48,415 nucleotides of DNA from a virus. Within the stretch, counting starts at the first letter, position 1. Each line of letters starts with the position of its first letter. The position numbers and the translations under genes are program-made. Below the pieces are notes generated by a model that saw nothing but the letters and a program-made list of their open reading frames with translations, made no database searches and was not told the origin of the DNA. The DNA is taken from positions 1 to 48,415 of the IMG/VR virus record IMGVR_UViG_3300017779_005865. One strand, written 5' to 3'. Positions 23,235-32,056 of this stretch are shown piece by piece.

Positions 23235-24005
23235 TTAATGTTTTCTAATCTTTAATTTATTATTAAAACTTTTCTTTATTCCTGAACCAATTGCTTTTTC
23301 TAAGTTTTTTATGTTATCAACTATTTCTGGTACATCTTCTAATAGAATTGCGTGCTTCTCGTCTGGGTATGGATATCCGGTTTTTTCCCATTCTTTCTTG
23401 GCTTTTGATTCATTTTTAACATAAAATAATATATCAGAAGGTTCAAAGCATAGAGACATATATAAAATGTTGTGATTACTACAGTGACTACCAAAAGAAA
23501 CCGGTACTTTGTGTGTATCTCTTAAATGTTTAATTGCCTTTAAATTACTATCGGACGCTTCATTAGATAACTGTGTATGATTTAGTACTATGTTTCTACA
23601 ATATGCCCAACTTAATAACTCCTCAATATCTTCATTTGAACTAAGGCCTGTAGATATAAAAACCTTTTTTCCAGTTTTGCATAAAGCTTCAACAAGTTCT
23701 TTGTTTTTAATATCATTTATTATTACTTTATAGAAATCTGTTCCTATTGATTCAAAAAAATCTAATTTAGTAATATCTGTGAGTGCTACTCCAAAGTTTT
23801 TTCCAGAATCTTTTATCTGTTGGCATATATCTATATACTCTTGCTGGTTTAGCTCTAAATCTTTTTTTTCCGGTCTAGCATAGAATATTGAATCTCTAAC
23901 TTGAAATTCTATTCCTTCAACCTTTGTATTTAATAAAGTATTCAGATATGATTTTACTTCTTTGTAGTCTCCTAAATGGTTTAAACCTATTTCAGCTATT
24001 ACCAT
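23235..24005 (-). CDS. Divergent NeuB-like protein, copy 3
   Basis: A 256-residue TIM-barrel protein. It starts VIAEIGLNHLGDYKEV like NeuB, and keeps ISTGLSSNED and SFGSHCSNHN, but the usual VKFQKR segment reads IEFQVRD, so a substrate-binding Lys is lost, and the SYP motif becomes NHTQLSNE. It is shorter than the other two copies and also lacks the SAF domain. It may have changed its substrate or be inactive. It overlaps the SDR above by seven bases. Confidence 0.75.
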   Translation of the reverse strand: MVIAEIGLNHLGDYKEVKSYLNTLLNTKVEGIEFQVRDSIFYARPEKKDLELNQQEYIDICQQIKDSGKNFGVALTDITKLDFFESIGTDFYKVIINDIKNKELVEALCKTGKKVFISTGLSSNEDIEELLSWAYCRNIVLNHTQLSNEASDSNLKAIKHLRDTHKVPVSFGSHCSNHNILYMSLCFEPSDILFYVKNESKAKKEWEKTGYPYPDEKHAILLEDVPEIVDNIKNLEKAIGSGIKKSFNNKLKIRKH

Positions 24006-24814
24006 ACAGTTTTTCCTCCATCCATAACAACGTTTTCACCTGTCATGTATGAGCTTGCATCTGAACACATAAACACAACGGCTCCTTTGTATTCATTTCT
24101 GTCTGCCATTCTTCCAATAGGAATAATGTTTGTCAATTTTTTAACAAAATCTTCAGGATAGCCATTTTCAACTCCAGTAGGACTTAAGCAATTAACCCTA
24201 ATTCCTCTTTTTGCAAAATAAACAGATAAATACTTAGTCATTCCTACAATTGCCCACTTTGCAGCTGAATAAGTTATGGGTTTAACATTTTGCATATCTT
24301 CAGAGAGTCCTTCTTGTCTATATATTCTTTGGTCTGGAGCTATCACACCTAAATCAGAAGCTATATTTAATATTACCCCTCCTCCAGTTTCTAGCATTTT
24401 ATTAGAGAAGACTTGAGAACATATAAAAGTACCATTCATTGCGGCATCAATTCCGTCTTTCCAAAAAGTTTCACTCATTACTTCAAATCTAGATATTGGA
24501 GACAAGGAATCTCCTTTCTTAGGTTTAGGATCTTTTGCTGCATTATTTATTAAAATGTCTACTCTTTCTAGTTTATCAGCAACTCCTTGTACCATTTCTT
24601 TATTGGTAACGTCCATACAATAAAAACTAGTCCTACCTTTTCCATATTTATCATTTAGATCTGCACTTACCTTTTCAACTTTGTCTTCGTGCCAGTCTGT
24701 CAATACAACATTTGCTCCATACTCTAATAGTGCTTCTGCATGTTTTGGTCCTAATAATCCTCCTGCTCCTGTTACTAAGGCAGTTTTTCCTGTTAAATCA
24801 AATAAATTTTCCAT
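23999..24814 (-). CDS. Short-chain dehydrogenase, copy 3
   Basis: A 271-residue classical SDR: TGKTALVTGAGGLLGPKHA, INNAA near residue 90, ILNIASDLG on the Ser strand, and the catalytic ITYSAAKWAI (Tyr-x3-Lys). It ends TGENVVMDGGKTVW. Unlike its neighbour near 23,000 the active site is intact. It sits two bases from the full-length NeuB-like gene upstream, so it may modify that enzyme's sugar precursor or product. Confidence 0.88.
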   Translation of the reverse strand: MENLFDLTGKTALVTGAGGLLGPKHAEALLEYGANVVLTDWHEDKVEKVSADLNDKYGKGRTSFYCMDVTNKEMVQGVADKLERVDILINNAAKDPKPKKGDSLSPISRFEVMSETFWKDGIDAAMNGTFICSQVFSNKMLETGGGVILNIASDLGVIAPDQRIYRQEGLSEDMQNVKPITYSAAKWAIVGMTKYLSVYFAKRGIRVNCLSPTGVENGYPEDFVKKLTNIIPIGRMADRNEYKGAVVFMCSDASSYMTGENVVMDGGKTVW

Positions 24815-24816
24815 AA

Positions 24817-25650
24817 CTATTCTACTATATTGTTAACTTTTCTAAGTTTTGCTGCAATTGGTTTTTCTGTTTCATATACAACTTTTCTTCCATCACCAAG
24901 CATTTGTTCCATGTTTCTTATTGATTGTACCATTCCACCAATATTTTCTATAGATGCTGCCTGGTCTGAACCATAGTCTGTTCTATCATGTGTTACGTGA
25001 AATTCTATACATTCTGCTCCAAGAGCTGTAGCACCTACACAGGCATCTAATCCGTTATAGTGATTAGAAAAACCAATCTTTTTATTGTCATAACTTATTT
25101 TTAAAGTTTTTATATGGCTTAAATTCATTTCTTCAGCTTTTGTTGGATATGTACTTGTACAAGCTAAGATATATTCTAAACTATCTCCTAGAATATGTAC
25201 TGCTGCGTCAATTTCAGCTGTTGTCATCATTCCAGTGGATAGTATTACAGGTTTTTCAGTAGCTACTAATTGCTCTAAAAATTCTTTGTCTGTTGCCAAT
25301 GCAGATGCAACTTTATGGTAAGATACATTACATGTATTTTCTATGTCTTTAATACTTTTAGTATCCCAGCACGAAACAATAAAATCTAGTCCAAGAGTAT
25401 TTGTATATGATTCTAATTCTTTGTATTGTTCTAAGCTAAACTCTAAACCTTCTTTTTGTTCTCTATTTGTAGTTCCCCATGGTGATTCTCTATGGGCTGC
25501 TAGTTCTTCTTTTGTATAAACTAAGTCTATTGTTCTTTTTTGAAACTTTACTGCATTGCAGCCAGCTTCTGCTGAAGACTTAATTAAAGATTTTGCTAAA
25601 CTTAAGTCACCGTTATGGTTGATTCCTATTTCTGCTATGATGTACGTCAT
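24817..25650 (-). CDS. NeuB-type nonulosonate synthase, copy 2
   Basis: A 277-residue synthase domain with all core motifs: IIAEIGINHNGDL, AVKFQKRTIDLVY, SCWDTKS, ILSTGMMTTAE, ACTSTYPTK and GFSNHYNGLDACVGA. It lacks the C-terminal SAF domain, as copy 1 does. It likely condenses PEP with a hexosamine derivative. A class I promoter-like element and an AGGAG ribosome-binding site lie just upstream, so it heads the SDR/NeuB-like/SDR series. Confidence 0.9.
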   Translation of the reverse strand: MTYIIAEIGINHNGDLSLAKSLIKSSAEAGCNAVKFQKRTIDLVYTKEELAAHRESPWGTTNREQKEGLEFSLEQYKELESYTNTLGLDFIVSCWDTKSIKDIENTCNVSYHKVASALATDKEFLEQLVATEKPVILSTGMMTTAEIDAAVHILGDSLEYILACTSTYPTKAEEMNLSHIKTLKISYDNKKIGFSNHYNGLDACVGATALGAECIEFHVTHDRTDYGSDQAASIENIGGMVQSIRNMEQMLGDGRKVVYETEKPIAAKLRKVNNIVE

Positions 25651-25712
25651 TTTTTTTCTCCTATTTTGTTATTGTATATGTTAATATAATAAATTTTTTT
25701 TAATCGGTAAAA
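25651..25712 (-). promoter_or_regulatory. Class I AT-rich promoter-like element
   Basis: On the minus strand, TTTTACCGATTAAAAAAAAT followed by TTATTATATTA, then AGGAG before the ATG at 25650. The upstream gene's last codons and TAA are inside the element. Nearly identical to those at 30,600 and 46,740. Confidence 0.55.
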
Positions 25713-26461
25713 CTTTTAAAGAAGTTTTTATGAGAAACTATTGTGTCAACCTCATTTCCTGATTCTCCTCTATCTGTTTGAATAGTATAATTTATATCTT
25801 TCTTCATTGATAAATAGTCAAGTATAAACTTAAAATCTGTTTTTCCTTTTCCTGGTCCTACTGTCATTGCATCAAATGTTCTATCCTTTAAGTGGACTGT
25901 ATCTATTTTTCCAATAAATTTATCTAAATAATATTCGTGTGAAATTCCTAGTGAGGTCATATTTCCAGTGTCATATGTTAGTCTAAAGTTATCATTACTG
26001 TTTATTACGTCTGATATTGCTTCTTCGTAAGATTCTATTTCAAATGAAAATATTAGTTCTGGATAATATGTTATTGCAAAACTATTCATATTACTAATAA
26101 ATGCCTTTCTAGTGGTCACATCGGATACATCTGATTCCTCTAATAACGGTATTGTTATTGTATCTATGCGATTTTTAATTGCATTTTTACAAATAGGATG
26201 TAAATTATTAAATAGAAAAGATGGATCTGTTATCTTTTTATCTATTAGATTATCTGCACAAATACTACCTATTGGAAGACCGCGTAAGGTACAATTAAAT
26301 AGTGCATTAGATTCTATTGTACAATTCTTTGTCACCAACCAATCAATGTGGCTTAGGCCTAATTCATCGGCTATTCTAAACTCTCTTTCCCAATCTTTTG
26401 GAAATTCCTGAAATCCTCCAACTGGAGGAGATAATCTTCCTTGTAATATTCCTAGTTTCAT
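25700..26461 (-). CDS. AP-endonuclease-2-like sugar isomerase/epimerase
   Basis: A 253-residue TIM-barrel protein starting MKLGILQGRLSPP, then FPKDWEREFRIADELGLSHIDW. Likely metal ligands appear as Glu in FSFEIESYE, Asp in YDTGN, His in TVHLKDR and a late Asp (TIQTDRGES). Relatives occur beside NeuB and DegT genes in surface glycan clusters and isomerise keto-sugars. The exact substrate is unknown. Overlaps the class IV aminotransferase by four bases. Confidence 0.82.
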   Translation of the reverse strand: MKLGILQGRLSPPVGGFQEFPKDWEREFRIADELGLSHIDWLVTKNCTIESNALFNCTLRGLPIGSICADNLIDKKITDPSFLFNNLHPICKNAIKNRIDTITIPLLEESDVSDVTTRKAFISNMNSFAITYYPELIFSFEIESYEEAISDVINSNDNFRLTYDTGNMTSLGISHEYYLDKFIGKIDTVHLKDRTFDAMTVGPGKGKTDFKFILDYLSMKKDINYTIQTDRGESGNEVDTIVSHKNFFKSFTD

Positions 26462-27423
26462 TTTTTAAATTCGTATGGCGTTGGTGAGTTTGAATCTGCA
26501 TCTTTTGCGTATGATTTTATTTGTCCTGCAATATCAACCCCTACGTTATCACTCCATGTATCTAGTAATAAATTAGTTATCTCTCCCATTTTGCCATCTG
26601 CTATAGGATTATGGTTAAATCTTGTAACTGGTAAGATACAAAATGGCGTTGCAGTCATAAATGCTTCATCTGCAAACATTACATCATATGGCTCTATGTT
26701 TCTTTCTACACATGGTATATCAAGCTGGTCTGCTAATTCAAATATGTAATCTCTACTTATTCCCCTTAATATATTTCTTCCTTCTGGAGTTATTATTACT
26801 CCGTCTTTAACTATAAAGAAATTGTCGTCTGTTCCTTCAGATATATACCCGTCCGGATCTAATAGTAAAGCCCAATTATCTTTTCCTTTCATTTTAGATA
26901 CTTCTATATTTGCCATTAAATAGTGTATTCTACTTCTATTTTTAACCTTTGGTTCTAATAAATCTGCTGGAATATTTCTTTGAGAGGGTATTACAGCATT
27001 TATTCCTGAATCAAAAAGGTGGGCCATTGCTGAAACTGTCCATCGTAAGGGAAAGTCAGCTATAATCACATTAGGACCAGGTTTAACTCCTCTAACATTT
27101 GCTTCATATATTCCAAGTAATCCTCTAGAAATATCAATCATTATTCTATGTTCGTCATCATCACCAAATAGATGCTCGTTTGCTTCTATTGTATCATAGA
27201 CTGCCTGTTCCATTTCATCTATAGTTATTGGTATGTCTAGATGTATGTGCTTTGCTGATTGATATAATCTTTCAAGATGTTCTCTCAACTTAAACTGCTT
27301 TTTGTTAAACGACCTTGTCATTTCAAAAATCATATCGCCAAACATTAGCGCTGAATCATATATTGATATTTTAGCTTCGCTTTCTTTAACGAATTCTCCA
27401 TTCCACCAAACTAGTCTTTCCAT
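26458..27423 (-). CDS. Class IV (branched-chain/D-amino-acid type) aminotransferase
   Basis: A 321-residue PLP enzyme. It has the N-terminal WWNGEFVKESEAKISIYDSALMFGD, the PLP Lys in LEPKVKNRSRIHYL near residue 158, EGTDDNFFIVKDG, and a phosphate-binding T-A-T-P near residue 272 (FMTATPF). Such enzymes move an amino group between keto acids. Its place between NeuA and a sugar isomerase is unusual; it could provide an amino acid used to decorate the sugar, or aminate a keto-sugar. Overlaps NeuA by 13 bases. Confidence 0.88.
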   Translation of the reverse strand: MERLVWWNGEFVKESEAKISIYDSALMFGDMIFEMTRSFNKKQFKLREHLERLYQSAKHIHLDIPITIDEMEQAVYDTIEANEHLFGDDDEHRIMIDISRGLLGIYEANVRGVKPGPNVIIADFPLRWTVSAMAHLFDSGINAVIPSQRNIPADLLEPKVKNRSRIHYLMANIEVSKMKGKDNWALLLDPDGYISEGTDDNFFIVKDGVIITPEGRNILRGISRDYIFELADQLDIPCVERNIEPYDVMFADEAFMTATPFCILPVTRFNHNPIADGKMGEITNLLLDTWSDNVGVDIAGQIKSYAKDADSNSPTPYEFKK

Positions 27424-28088
27424 ATTCCTGTCTCCAAATAATATTTACAAAGAAGATAATCTTCCATGTCATCAATTTCTAAAAGTTTATTTTTACCCAT
27501 AACATATTTTCCTATGTTTCCTCCAATCCTATTATTGTATTTTAGTAGAACACTAGGCTTAAATACATATATTGAGCCGTTTTCTATAAAATATTCTTCT
27601 TTAATATCTTGTCTTCTTTTTCTATTGTCGTGGTCATAATTTATTGAAGTTAACCCGTTTTCTTTTTGATGCCAAACAAACATATCTCCTAATTCAACTG
27701 CTGAAAATACTGAGTCATATTCTCCAAGAAGAGTCGTTGAAATGGATTGGTCAATATCAATAACTTCTCTTAATGGAGAAGTTGGTTGTAAATATACAAC
27801 ATAATCGACATCTCCAATATCATTTAGTGCGTGTTTGAGAGCTTCTTCCGGTGAAGCTTTGTCTCCAGATATTTCGATTGGTCTCTTTATACCTAATGCT
27901 CCGCAATTAATAGATGTTTCTAATATTTCATCACTATCAGAAGAAACGTATACATCTGAAATCCATTCTGAGGCAAGCGCTTGTTTTATTGAATGACAAA
28001 CTAAAGGTAATCCATCTAATTCAATTAAATTTTTATTTGGAATTCCTTTACTTCCTCCTCTTGCCGGTATGATACAAATAATTTTCAT
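27411..28088 (-). CDS. neuA: CMP-N-acylneuraminate cytidylyltransferase
   Basis: A 225-residue NeuA-type enzyme that activates a nonulosonic acid as its CMP form using CTP. It shows IIPARGGSKGIPNKNL (nucleotide loop), SSDSDEIL, and YLQPTSPLRE with the usual downstream Asp near residue 212 (LEIDDMED). Length is normal for the catalytic domain alone. With the NeuB genes it completes the core of a nonulosonate pathway. It overlaps the DegT gene by four bases. Confidence 0.92.
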   Translation of the reverse strand: MKIICIIPARGGSKGIPNKNLIELDGLPLVCHSIKQALASEWISDVYVSSDSDEILETSINCGALGIKRPIEISGDKASPEEALKHALNDIGDVDYVVYLQPTSPLREVIDIDQSISTTLLGEYDSVFSAVELGDMFVWHQKENGLTSINYDHDNRKRRQDIKEEYFIENGSIYVFKPSVLLKYNNRIGGNIGKYVMGKNKLLEIDDMEDYLLCKYYLETGIWKD

Positions 28089-28888
28089 TTTCTATCCCTT
28101 ATTTTTTTTGCAATTTTTTCAGCTTTTGGGCAATTGCCAGATATACCTAACTTTTTATATATTGGTTGTTCATATACAACATTAGGATAGTGGCCTTGAT
28201 CTGGCCCACGTAAACCTAGTTCTGCTTTTATTCCTGTCATATGTAATTTCATTTGTTCTAGCGCCATCAAGCACAAAGGCTCAGCCAATCTAAAATTAAA
28301 TCCTACGTATTCATGGTTATATTTACCAACTTGACCCTGATTGCATATTGAACGTATTGCTTTTGAATTTAACTTTGAATTTTTAGGTATACACACCATA
28401 CCTCCTTCAAAAGTTGATATGTTTTTAGTTTTATAAAATGAAAAAGTTCCACAGTCTGAAACCATTCCAGCATACTTATTTTCCTTGTATACTCTACCAA
28501 AAGCTTGAGCAGTATCTTCTATGACTGCTACATTATACTTTTTACCAAGTTGGTTTATTTTATCCATTGAACATACTCTACCGTACAAATGAACCGGTAT
28601 TATTGCTTTAGTTTTTTCAGTTATAGCATCTTCTATTTTCCATACATCAATTAAATAATCTTCTTCTTTAATATCAACAAACACTGGAGTTGCTCCTGAT
28701 ATTAATATGGCATTTGTGGTTGCTATAAAAGTAAATGGAGTAGTAATTACTTCGTCTCCAGGTTTAAAATCCATTGACCATAGAGTAGCTATTAAAGCGC
28801 TTGTTCCACTATTTACAGCAATACAATCCTCTAAATCAAACCTGTCTTTGACATAGTCTTCAAATATATTTCTAACTATTTCGGGCAT
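28085..28888 (-). CDS. DegT-type aminotransferase, shortened
   Basis: A 267-residue PLP aminotransferase. Core motifs remain: AVNSGTSALIATLWSMDFKPGDEVITTPFTF, IEDTAQAFG, and the PLP Lys in SFYKTKNISTFEGGM near residue 160, then NFRLAEPLCLMALEQ. Normal enzymes have 360-400 residues. Here the C-terminal domain is reduced to about 55 residues (LGLRGPDQGHYPNVVYEQPIYK ...), consistent with an internal deletion that kept the reading frame. The N-terminus may also be a little short. Activity is uncertain. Confidence 0.82.
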   Translation of the reverse strand: MPEIVRNIFEDYVKDRFDLEDCIAVNSGTSALIATLWSMDFKPGDEVITTPFTFIATTNAILISGATPVFVDIKEEDYLIDVWKIEDAITEKTKAIIPVHLYGRVCSMDKINQLGKKYNVAVIEDTAQAFGRVYKENKYAGMVSDCGTFSFYKTKNISTFEGGMVCIPKNSKLNSKAIRSICNQGQVGKYNHEYVGFNFRLAEPLCLMALEQMKLHMTGIKAELGLRGPDQGHYPNVVYEQPIYKKLGISGNCPKAEKIAKKIRDRK

Positions 28889-29840
28889 AATTTTTTATTT
28901 TATCTACAAACCTTTCAGCATACTTTTCTTGGGTATATTCTTTACTCCAATTTAGTCCGGTTGTTATCATATTATTTAACTTTTCAGAATCATCAAGATA
29001 GCCAGTTATTTTAGATATTATTTGTTCGTCTAACATATCATTATCTATTTCTATAACAAAATTTCTAAAGTTGTCAGAATCATCGTTTGGTATATCTCCA
29101 GCAATAACCGTACCGCACATCGGTATCTCTACATATTTTCCAAATCTAGACTTTGGTGCACCACTGTCTGTTATGCATATTTTGGTAGAATTTATTACTT
29201 TAGCAAATTCAATTGCTGAATGATTTTTATATGCGTCATCTGACCTGCCAGGAGGTCTACTATATCTACTAACTTTATATTTTTTAGGAAATTTATTTAG
29301 TAAAGTTGCCATTCTATCTCTTATTGGATAGTGTTGGCCAACTTTAGAAGTATATCCTAAGGCTCCTACTAGTAGTATATCCCAGTCTTTTTTAACTTCA
29401 GGATACTCTTTAAAAACTGTATTTTCGGCTGAGTGAGGTACATATTCAAATTGTACATTTGGTAACATTTTTTTATAATCTTCTATATTACCAAATAAAT
29501 CATTTTCATGGTGAAAAATTACTAACGATGCATTTGAATCTACAATTTCTTTTTTTGTCCATTCTTGATCGTATGTTTCGTTATATCTAAGGCATATTGG
29601 AATAGTTATATCTTTCCAGTCGTTTCCCATTTCTAAAGGTTTATATACAACTATTAAATCTATGTCCATATCTAAATTTTTTATATTTTTAGATATTCCA
29701 CCTTCTTGCCATCCTTCCCAATTTGGGCCCCACCAAGTTACGTTTGTTAATCTAGAAACTGCTTCCATAGAATGAAACCTTACTCTTGACATTTTTTGAA
29801 GATAATAATACTTGTCACAAAGATATAATATATTAGTCAT
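28872..29840 (-). CDS. CgeB-like GT-B glycosyltransferase
   Basis: A 322-residue protein resembling the CgeB/spore-maturation glycosyltransferase group: ILYLCDKYYYLQKMSRVRFHSM at the start, YVPHSAENTVF, DILLVGALGY at the donor-domain start, and SAIEFAKVINSTKICITDSGAPKSRFGKYVEIPMCGTVIAGD, the donor-binding helix with Glu. It ends YTQEKYAERFVDKI. Donor and acceptor unknown. Overlaps the DegT gene by 17 bases and the next gene by eight. Confidence 0.72.
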   Translation of the reverse strand: MTNILYLCDKYYYLQKMSRVRFHSMEAVSRLTNVTWWGPNWEGWQEGGISKNIKNLDMDIDLIVVYKPLEMGNDWKDITIPICLRYNETYDQEWTKKEIVDSNASLVIFHHENDLFGNIEDYKKMLPNVQFEYVPHSAENTVFKEYPEVKKDWDILLVGALGYTSKVGQHYPIRDRMATLLNKFPKKYKVSRYSRPPGRSDDAYKNHSAIEFAKVINSTKICITDSGAPKSRFGKYVEIPMCGTVIAGDIPNDDSDNFRNFVIEIDNDMLDEQIISKITGYLDDSEKLNNMITTGLNWSKEYTQEKYAERFVDKIKNYARNS

Positions 29841-30585
29841 TTAGATACTCCTCTACATAAGGTCCAAAACCTCTGTCATATATTCTTGTTTTTATTAGTT
29901 CTTCTTGACTAAACGAATGTGTTTTTCCTTTAAAATGTACTATAGTACAATCGTTTATGTTTTCATAATTAAACTCGGATACTTCAGAGAGACTAAAATC
30001 AGCTATGTTTATTTTTCTACTATTTTTAGTTGCTACTTTGCCAATCGATAGACTTTCCTTAGGCCATAGTTTACCATCTAACCATCTATCAGCCAAATTT
30101 TCCATTTCAAAAACACAATCGTCTATAAACAATTTACCAAGTTTATTATTTACAATACAAACATAAGATCCTAGATAAGGATTATCGGGGTTTGTTTTAC
30201 CTCTGTAGCATAGTTGTATATCTCCACCTTTATCTATTAAATTTACTAGGTCTTTCATTACCATGCAATCTCCATCAATCATCATGACTGGATCATTTAC
30301 TTGTTCAACTATACTTCCAAGTACTCTTAATTTTAAAGATATATTTGTATGCCAATCTTCTCCCCAACTTCCGTTTGAAAAATTAGTATCTAATCCAGAA
30401 TTTAATACTTCTACTTTATCAAAGCCATTTAAAAATGATAGCTCAGATTCAGATAATCCAGTATTTAAGATATAAATTTTTTTAATATTGTGTTGTTTGC
30501 AATTTTTATAAATTGATTTAAGTAGTATTTTGCCAAAAGTAAAATACGGACTATTCAATATAAAGAATATGTTGTACGTTTTCAT
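29833..30585 (-). CDS. GT8-like glycosyltransferase
   Basis: A 250-residue GT-A enzyme: IFFILNSPYFTFGKILLKSIYKN at the start, the metal motif MMIDGDCMV (Asp-x-Asp) near residue 100, and a late HFKGKTHSF, the usual C-terminal His/Lys of family 8. It would transfer a hexose with retention. It follows a class I promoter-like element, whose TATA-like run ends just before the ATG. Confidence 0.75.
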   Translation of the reverse strand: MKTYNIFFILNSPYFTFGKILLKSIYKNCKQHNIKKIYILNTGLSESELSFLNGFDKVEVLNSGLDTNFSNGSWGEDWHTNISLKLRVLGSIVEQVNDPVMMIDGDCMVMKDLVNLIDKGGDIQLCYRGKTNPDNPYLGSYVCIVNNKLGKLFIDDCVFEMENLADRWLDGKLWPKESLSIGKVATKNSRKINIADFSLSEVSEFNYENINDCTIVHFKGKTHSFSQEELIKTRIYDRGFGPYVEEYLND

Positions 30586-30623
30586 ATAACTAATATAATA
30601 ATTTTTTTTTAATCGGAAAAATC
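30586..30623 (-). promoter_or_regulatory. Class I AT-rich promoter-like element
   Basis: On the minus strand, TTTTTCCGATT, a run of A, then TTATTATATTA, ending six bases before the ATG at 30585. It shares the CCGATT box with the sites near 25,700 and 46,740. Confidence 0.55.
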
Positions 30624-31424
30624 CTAGTAAAGTTCTTTATAAATTCTTTCCATCCAATATTTTCTATCCCTTCCCATACTATTTTCTCCTATAGATGTAA
30701 ATTGATATATCCACCCAGAATTAAATAGATTTGTTAAATCGTCTGGCCACCATTGATGAGGCTCAAAGTATAATAAATTTTTTCGTGTAACGTCCATTAT
30801 ACTAAATTCTCTTGGTAAAATATTTAATTCTACTCCAAATTCTTTTCTTAAACAATTTAAAAGGGAAATATCACTACCTGTTCTGTGTGTATCATATGAA
30901 GAAATAATATCATCCTTATGCTTATTATAAAATTCAAATACTTTATTAAAAAATTTTCTATGTGTTTTATTTACAATTACAAAACCGGTTTGGAAAAATT
31001 CATAAGGTTTTAAACATGCTTCTTTATTAAAAAATGTATTTGAATACCCTTTAATTGCTCTATTGACCCATTCATAACAACCATCAGTTAATTGTGAAGT
31101 AAATTTACCACCTGTTAATTCAAAAAAGTTTGGGCAATCTGGGTGAACTATACTATCTGCGTCTACAATTAATACTTGATCGTATTTTATTTCATTACTT
31201 TCTAGTATTTCTAAAACATTCCATCTTTGCCAAGTTATTAACATTTCTGATTCTGGTAACATGGGTTCGTCCATTATAAAAAGTTGGCAATTATTTTTAT
31301 TGCACCAATTTTCCCAAGAAGATATTCCATAGTCATATCCGCCATCCCACCTAGGCTTTGCAACACCAGAGTTTCCTAAAGACTCTTGCCTTTTTATATA
31401 CGGTATGAATACTATATTTTTCAC
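30624..31424 (-). CDS. GT-A-type glycosyltransferase
   Basis: A 266-residue protein with IVFIPYIKRQ at the start and the metal site QVLIVDADSIVHPDCPNFFE near residue 90 (Asp-Ala-Asp), followed by FQTGFVIVNKTHRKFF and SDISLLNCL, whose Asp fits the acceptor side. It resembles hexosyltransferases of phage and algal-virus type. One base is shared with the GT2 gene below it. Confidence 0.72.
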   Translation of the reverse strand: MKNIVFIPYIKRQESLGNSGVAKPRWDGGYDYGISSWENWCNKNNCQLFIMDEPMLPESEMLITWQRWNVLEILESNEIKYDQVLIVDADSIVHPDCPNFFELTGGKFTSQLTDGCYEWVNRAIKGYSNTFFNKEACLKPYEFFQTGFVIVNKTHRKFFNKVFEFYNKHKDDIISSYDTHRTGSDISLLNCLRKEFGVELNILPREFSIMDVTRKNLLYFEPHQWWPDDLTNLFNSGWIYQFTSIGENSMGRDRKYWMERIYKELY

Positions 31425-32053
31425 TATATTTCCTCGTAAAATTTATTTTGTCTTTCTTGTCTATCAATTTGTTTAGGGTGGTGTAAACAATACTCTTCGT
31501 TTCCAGGTAATGATGCATATTTAGTATATCCTACTAATTGTTCGTGTACAGGTTTAGTCCATTTAATTCTTTCTGGATCGTTTTTATATATTCTTAATTG
31601 TTTATCTGGAAAGTTTACCCATCCGTTTTTATTAACAACCCAACGCCATTTTGTAACGTGTTCTTTAGTTAACCCACTAACTGTATTTATCCTAGATACC
31701 CAATAGGCTTCTACGTCAGGATTTTGTTCTATAAATGAATGTAGAGCAAAACATAAATATTCATCTGGGTATTCATCTGCATCTATTAAGAATATCCAAT
31801 CTCCTGTGCACATTTTTGTTAGGTAATTTTTTTGTTGTGCAAAATCTTTATTTAACGGATTAGAATACCATTGAAAGTCTGGATTGTTTACTGATTTTGC
31901 TCGTAAAAATTCTTCTACTTCTTTAGATCCGTTTTCCGAGTCAAACAATATAACAATTTCATCTTCTTGTTTTTTTGTTTTTACTAAAAAATTTAATAAC
32001 CGTTTTAATTCAACCAGCTCATTCCAAACTGGTATAGCATAACTTATTTTCAT
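31424..32053 (-). CDS. Family 2 glycosyltransferase, short form
   Basis: A 209-residue GT2 enzyme: ISYAIPVWNELVELKRLL, EDEIVILFDSENG, and WIFLIDADEYPDEYL near residue 95 (Asp-Ala-Asp-Glu), then KQLRIYKNDPERIKWTKPVHEQLVG and CLHHPK. This layout is that of WaaE/KdtX-like enzymes that add a sugar to a core or lipid-linked glycan. It stops soon after the His motif and has no membrane anchor. Confidence 0.85.
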   Translation of the reverse strand: MKISYAIPVWNELVELKRLLNFLVKTKKQEDEIVILFDSENGSKEVEEFLRAKSVNNPDFQWYSNPLNKDFAQQKNYLTKMCTGDWIFLIDADEYPDEYLCFALHSFIEQNPDVEAYWVSRINTVSGLTKEHVTKWRWVVNKNGWVNFPDKQLRIYKNDPERIKWTKPVHEQLVGYTKYASLPGNEEYCLHHPKQIDRQERQNKFYEEI

Positions 32054-32056
32054 GTT

